Of a DNA stretch of 7,284 bases, positions 4,637 through 7,284 are shown piece after piece (the first letter of the stretch is position 1; each line of letters begins with the position of its first letter). The notes beneath the pieces were generated by a model. The model did not search any database and had not been told where the DNA came from. It saw only the letters and a program-made list of their open reading frames with translations. This DNA comes from an uncultured Collinsella sp. (GTDB lineage Bacteria > Actinomycetota > Coriobacteriia > Coriobacteriales > Coriobacteriaceae). The stretch is from assembly GCA_900554465.1 (NCBI GenBank), contig USHF01000071.1, positions 1 through 7,284 of the forward strand. Direction: 5' to 3'. Both the position numbers and the translations under genes were made by a program.

Positions 4637-5503
4637 TTACGCCTTGTTGACGGAGCCAAACTCCTCCATGAGCTCCTTGGTGCGGGCAACGATGTTGTCG
4701 CGACCAGGCTTGAGGAGCTTGCGGGGATCAAAGCCCTTGCCCTGCTGATCCTTGCCAGCCTCGATGTACTCGCGGACGCCCTTGGCGAAGACGAGCTGCA
4801 GGTCGGTGTTGACGTTGATCTTGGAGATGCCCAGGGAGATGGCCTTCTTGATCTGATCCTCGGGGATGCCGGTACCACCGTGCAGAACGAGGGGCAGGTC
4901 GCCGGTCTGAGCCTTGATCTCGCCCAGACGCTCGAAGGAAAGGCCAGCCCAGTCGGCGGGATACACGCCGTGGATGTTGCCGATGCCGCAGGCGAGGAAG
5001 TCGACGCCCAGGTCAGCAATCTGCTTGCACTCAGCAGGGTCAGCGAGCTCGCCGTTGGAGGTCACGCCGTCCTCGGTGCCGCCGATGCCGCCGACCTCGG
5101 CCTCGATGGACATGCCCTTGGAGTGGGCAAGCTCAACGAGCTCCTTGGTGCGGTCGAGGTTAAGCTGGAAGGTCTCCTCGTGAGAGCCGTCATACATGAT
5201 GGACGTGAAGCCGGCCTCGATGCACTTGAAGCAGTCCTCGTAAGAACCGTGATCGAGGTGAAGGGCGACGGGAACGGTAACGCCCGTGGCCTCGACGGCA
5301 GCCTTGACCATGTCGGCGCAGACCTTGAAACCGCCCATCCACTTAGCGGCACCAGCGGTGCACTGAAGGATCAGCGGAGACTTGGCCTCCTCGGCGGCCT
5401 GGAGAATAGCCAGGGTCCACTCGAGGTTGTTGGTGTTGAAGGCACCGAGAGCGTACTTGCCGGCCTCGGCCTTCTTGAGCATGTCTGCTGCGTTGACGAG
5501 CAT
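4637..5503 (-). CDS. fba: Class II fructose-1,6-bisphosphate aldolase
   Basis: The enzyme reversibly splits fructose 1,6-bisphosphate into dihydroxyacetone phosphate and glyceraldehyde 3-phosphate in glycolysis and gluconeogenesis, in the cytosol, using Zn2+. The 288-aa product fits the class II family that includes Bacillus FbaA (about 285 aa). It opens with the typical LVNAADMLKKAEAGKYALGAFN. HLDHGS at 82-87 gives the catalytic Asp84 and zinc ligand His85. EAEVGGIGG begins at 134; His178 (GNIHGVY) and His208 (LHGGTGI) are the other expected metal ligands, and NVNTDLQ at 230-236 binds substrate phosphate in relatives. The frame is open further upstream to 5599, but the ATG at 5503 is chosen because AGGAGG lies 8 nt before it and the family begins here. 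It is probably transcribed alone from the gap 5504-5698. Confidence 0.97.
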   Translation of the reverse strand: MLVNAADMLKKAEAGKYALGAFNTNNLEWTLAILQAAEEAKSPLILQCTAGAAKWMGGFKVCADMVKAAVEATGVTVPVALHLDHGSYEDCFKCIEAGFTSIMYDGSHEETFQLNLDRTKELVELAHSKGMSIEAEVGGIGGTEDGVTSNGELADPAECKQIADLGVDFLACGIGNIHGVYPADWAGLSFERLGEIKAQTGDLPLVLHGGTGIPEDQIKKAISLGISKINVNTDLQLVFAKGVREYIEAGKDQQGKGFDPRKLLKPGRDNIVARTKELMEEFGSVNKA

Positions 5504-5543
5504 AAAAGAAACCTCCTGTAAGGTTGCTCCGATAACGCCTGAG

Positions 5544-5552
5544 ATTTTACCA
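5544..5552 (-). promoter_or_regulatory. Possible extended -10 promoter of fba
   Basis: On the minus strand TGGTAAAAT matches an extended -10 (TGnTATAAT) with one mismatch in the hexamer, about 40 bp before the fba ATG. No recognisable -35 lies 16-18 bp upstream (GTTTAT or CGTTTA), so support is limited to the extended -10. Confidence 0.35.
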
Positions 5553-5645
5553 CGGCGTACCCGAGCATAAACGTTCGTTTGTTCACGAATATCGTCCAAA
5601 CAGACTTTTTTTGACCGTTTGCCCTACGGAATCGACCCGTTGGGG

Positions 5646-5701
5646 AAAAATAGCTTGACGTTTGGACGCTTCTCGTGCTTCAGGAGCTGACTATAAAGCT
5701 A
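5646..5701 (-). terminator. Weak candidate terminator after the MBL-fold hydrolase
   Basis: On the minus strand TAGCTT (5701-5696, starting with the TAG stop codon) can pair with AAGCTA (5656-5651) around 39 nt, followed by five T (5650-5646) and CCCC. The loop is long and only weakly structured, so this is tentative. Confidence 0.3.
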
Positions 5702-6382
5702 CACCTGCATGAAAGGGTTCTGCATGAGCTCGCGTGCCATGGTGGTCGAATCGCCATGGCCGGTTAGGCAAACGGTATCGGGCGGGAGAAGCCGGGCGAG
5801 CTTGGAGAGCGAGCGCAGAATCGCCGCCTCGTCTCCTCCAGAAAGATCGGTGCGGCCGTGGCTGCCCGGGAATAGTGTGTCGCCCACAAAGGCAATGTTC
5901 CCCTGCTCGGTGGCAGCAAACAAGACGATCCCGCCCGGCGTATGCCCTGGCGTCTCGATCACCTGCAGGCAGATATCGCCCACCTCGATAGCATCGCCTT
6001 CGGCGAGCAGGCGCGTCGGCTCCCCGGGGTCAGGCGTCTCAATGCCCCACATAGCTCGCTGTTCCTCGATGTTCGCATGCGGCACCGCCACATCCTTGGC
6101 ACACAGCTCATACTGGCAGCCCTCGCCAACGGTGGTTCGCACGCCGGCAACACCACCAACATGATCGGCATGGCCATGAGTGCATACGGCGCCAAGCACG
6201 CGTACACCGGCATGTTCGGCTCGAATATGCTCCACCAAACGCTCGCCTTCCCATGCGGGGTCGATAATCACGCACTCATTGTCCGAAATAACAGCATAGC
6301 TATTGGTCTGAATGGGACCGTTTACGAGCGTCTCAATCTCGACCGATCCCTTGGGAGTTAAATCCAAGGACACAGCACTCAT
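5699..6382 (-). CDS. MBL-fold metallohydrolase, glyoxalase II-like
   Basis: This 227-aa protein has all metal-binding motifs of the metallo-beta-lactamase fold. They are THGHADH at 68-74 (His69, His71, Asp73, His74), TPGHTPG at 144-150 (His147), FVGDTLF at 165-171 (bridging Asp168) and TGHGDST at 207-213 (His209). The N-terminal strand pair with TNSYAVI and VIIDPAW is typical of the glyoxalase II-like (hydroxyacylglutathione hydrolase) subgroup. Members hydrolyse thioesters or related bonds with one or two zinc ions; the substrate cannot be deduced, and glutathione itself may be absent from this host. The ATG at 6382 follows AGGAG with a 6-nt spacer. It lies 84 bp downstream of rel; a similar hydrolase near rel is common in Gram-positive bacteria, where dtd often lies between them, but dtd is not seen here. 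Confidence 0.93.
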   Translation of the reverse strand: MSAVSLDLTPKGSVEIETLVNGPIQTNSYAVISDNECVIIDPAWEGERLVEHIRAEHAGVRVLGAVCTHGHADHVGGVAGVRTTVGEGCQYELCAKDVAVPHANIEEQRAMWGIETPDPGEPTRLLAEGDAIEVGDICLQVIETPGHTPGGIVLFAATEQGNIAFVGDTLFPGSHGRTDLSGGDEAAILRSLSKLARLLPPDTVCLTGHGDSTTMARELMQNPFMQV

Positions 6383-6402
6383 GTCCCTCTCCTCTCTATA
6401 GA

Positions 6403-6430
6403 ACTCGAGGCATCAAACGATGCCTCGAGT
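6403..6430 (-). terminator. 12-bp hairpin between rel and the MBL-fold gene
   Basis: ACTCGAGGCATC (6403-6414) and GATGCCTCGAGT (6419-6430) pair perfectly around AAAC. On the minus strand only TTCTATAG follows, so it is a weak terminator at best. It may instead reduce read-through from rel or act as an mRNA stability element; the SD of the MBL gene begins about 11 nt later. Confidence 0.45.
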
Positions 6431-6466
6431 GTAGCGAATATCGATAATGTGACACGTTCGTCGCGA

Positions 6467-7243
6467 CTAAACGCGGCGCTTAAGCTGGGCTCCACCCTCG
6501 CCGGGCATCAGGCGGCGCGCGTCGTAGACCGAGTCGACGCTGCTGATAGAGGCCAGCAGCGGATCCAGACCACTCGCGTCCGAGATCTCGACCATAAAGC
6601 GCAAGGTTGCAATACCCTCGCGGTTGGTCGACGTGGCGGCGGAAAGAATATTGCCGCCTGCATCGCCAATGGCGATGGTGACGTCCTTGAGCAGGCCCAT
6701 GCGGTCCAGACACTCGACCACAATCTCGACCTGGAAAAGCGTATCGGCAGCACCATCCCACTCTACGTCAATCATGCGCTCGGGATGTTCCATAAGGCCC
6801 TTGACGTTGGGGCAGTTGGCGCGATGCACCGAAACGCCACGACCGCGCGTGATGAAGCCGACGATGTCGTCGCCCGTCACGGGGTTGCAGCAATGAGCCA
6901 GACGGACCAGCAGGCCGCTGTTGCTCTCGCCCTTGACGATAATGCCGTTACTGGCGCTCTTACCGCGCTTTTGCGGCTTGCGGTTGGAGCCGCGAGCGGG
7001 CTGCTTTACGACCTCGGCGATAGCCTCGGCCTTGGTGAGCTGTTCCTCGGGCTTGGGGTCCAAGATTTGCTCGACCTTATTGCCCACAGCGCGCGGGGCG
7101 ACCTTGCCCGCGCCAACGGCTGCAAAAAGGTCCTCGAGCTGCTTGAAGTTAAACTGCTCCGCCACGGCGTTGAGCGCACGCGTGGATCGTGGCGTAGAGA
7201 TGCCATACCCGCGCTTACGCAGGTCCTTGGCCAGTATATCGCG
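6467..7243 (-). CDS. rel: Bifunctional (p)ppGpp synthetase/hydrolase RelA/SpoT, C-terminal part
   Basis: Long RelA/SpoT enzymes make and degrade (p)ppGpp, the stringent-response alarmone, and sense starved ribosomes through their C-terminal half. Only the last 258 codons are present. They hold the helical region (about 1-61, RDILAKDLRKRGYGISTPRS onward), a charged linker with KPQKRGKS, the zinc-finger/conserved-cysteine domain at about 110-147 (LAHCCNPVTGDDI with Cys118-Cys119, then VSVHRANCP with His140 and Cys144), and the ACT/RRM domain at about 170-245 (VEIVVECLDRMGLLKDV onward). The N-terminal hydrolase, synthetase and TGS domains, about 500 residues, lie beyond the contig. The truncation is a sequencing edge: the five residues MYKRQ that an ORF caller would place in front come from adapter sequence. 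Confidence 0.95.
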   Translation of the reverse strand, partial: RDILAKDLRKRGYGISTPRSTRALNAVAEQFNFKQLEDLFAAVGAGKVAPRAVGNKVEQILDPKPEEQLTKAEAIAEVVKQPARGSNRKPQKRGKSASNGIIVKGESNSGLLVRLAHCCNPVTGDDIVGFITRGRGVSVHRANCPNVKGLMEHPERMIDVEWDGAADTLFQVEIVVECLDRMGLLKDVTIAIGDAGGNILSAATSTNREGIATLRFMVEISDASGLDPLLASISSVDSVYDARRLMPGEGGAQLKRRV

Positions 7244-7284
7244 CTGTCTCTTATACACATCTGACGCTGCCGACGACTCCTTAC
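7244..7284. other. Illumina Nextera adapter with i5 index (artefact)
   Basis: CTGTCTCTTATACACATCT (7244-7262) is the Tn5 mosaic end as seen in read-through. GACGCTGCCGACGA (7263-7276) is the i5-side Nextera sequence. CTCCTTAC (7277-7284) is the reverse complement of GTAAGGAG, which I recall as index N505/S505. None of this is genomic. Confidence 0.97.

Noticed and set aside
4880..5521. 213-aa plus-strand open frame opposite fba
   Set aside because: Antisense shadow of the aldolase, which has all catalytic motifs and a strong SD.
5565..5590. LexA-like box (CGAAC...GTT) upstream of fba
   Set aside because: The sequence is not a proper CGAACN4GTTCG palindrome, and an SOS site before fba has no support.
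5504..5599. N-terminal extension of the aldolase to 320 aa
   Set aside because: Class II aldolases begin at LVNAADML; AGGAGG sits correctly before the ATG at 5503, and the extension covers the probable promoter.
7244..7258. MYKRQ as the real start of the rel protein
   Set aside because: These codons are the Nextera mosaic end read on the minus strand, a known assembly artefact.
6449..7264. 271-aa plus-strand open frame opposite rel
   Set aside because: It is antisense to clear RelA/SpoT domains, and its last residues (SLIHI) come from adapter sequence.

Overview
The window looks like the end of one draft-genome contig from a fairly GC-rich Gram-positive bacterium. A gut Coriobacteriia member such as Collinsella is my best guess. 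This rests on the protein sequences, Shine-Dalgarno (SD) sites of the AGGAGG type, the infC-rpmI-rplT and rel/MBL/fba content, and general resemblance; I could not run a search. Every confident gene lies on the minus strand, so transcription runs from high to low coordinates.

From right to left on the minus strand: (1) The last 41 bases (7244-7284) are not genomic. They match an Illumina Nextera i5-side adapter plus an 8-base index. They cap the C-terminal 258 codons of a long RelA/SpoT (p)ppGpp enzyme (6467-7243). (2) A glyoxalase II-like metallo-beta-lactamase-fold hydrolase (5699-6382) follows rel. (3) A class II fructose-bisphosphate aldolase (4637-5503) has its own leader and a possible extended -10 promoter. 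(4) 4365-4636 is gene-free and holds two degenerate ~90-bp direct repeats, one of which lies in a very long hairpin after fba. (5) A large transglutaminase-fold protein (2853-4364, start unresolved) is followed at 39 bp by tRNA-Leu(CAA) (2727-2813).

(6) 2296-2726 is a 430-bp gene-free stretch. The last ~24 nt of the tRNA, including CCA, and about 45 bp beyond are present a second time, separated by a palindrome-rich spacer. This looks like a footprint of integration or duplication at the tRNA 3' end. Next comes a structured infC leader ending in a U-tract terminator. (7) infC-rpmI-rplT (1096-2295) is the classic IF3-L35-L20 operon. infC appears to start at a non-canonical ATA codon behind a strong SD, and a perfect 14-bp hairpin terminator follows rplT. 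(8) Beyond a 20-bp palindrome lies an orphan XRE-family regulator with three predicted membrane segments (215-823). (9) The left edge (1-174) has a short plus-strand open frame and a hairpin that could terminate transcription from either side.

The core genes serve translation (infC, rpmI, rplT, tRNA-Leu), glycolysis (fba) and the stringent response (rel). The most informative non-coding structures are the infC attenuator with its ATA start, the tRNA-end duplication and the long hairpin repeat. I see no CRISPR array, transposase, toxin-antitoxin pair or defence cluster, and no convincing new multi-gene system.
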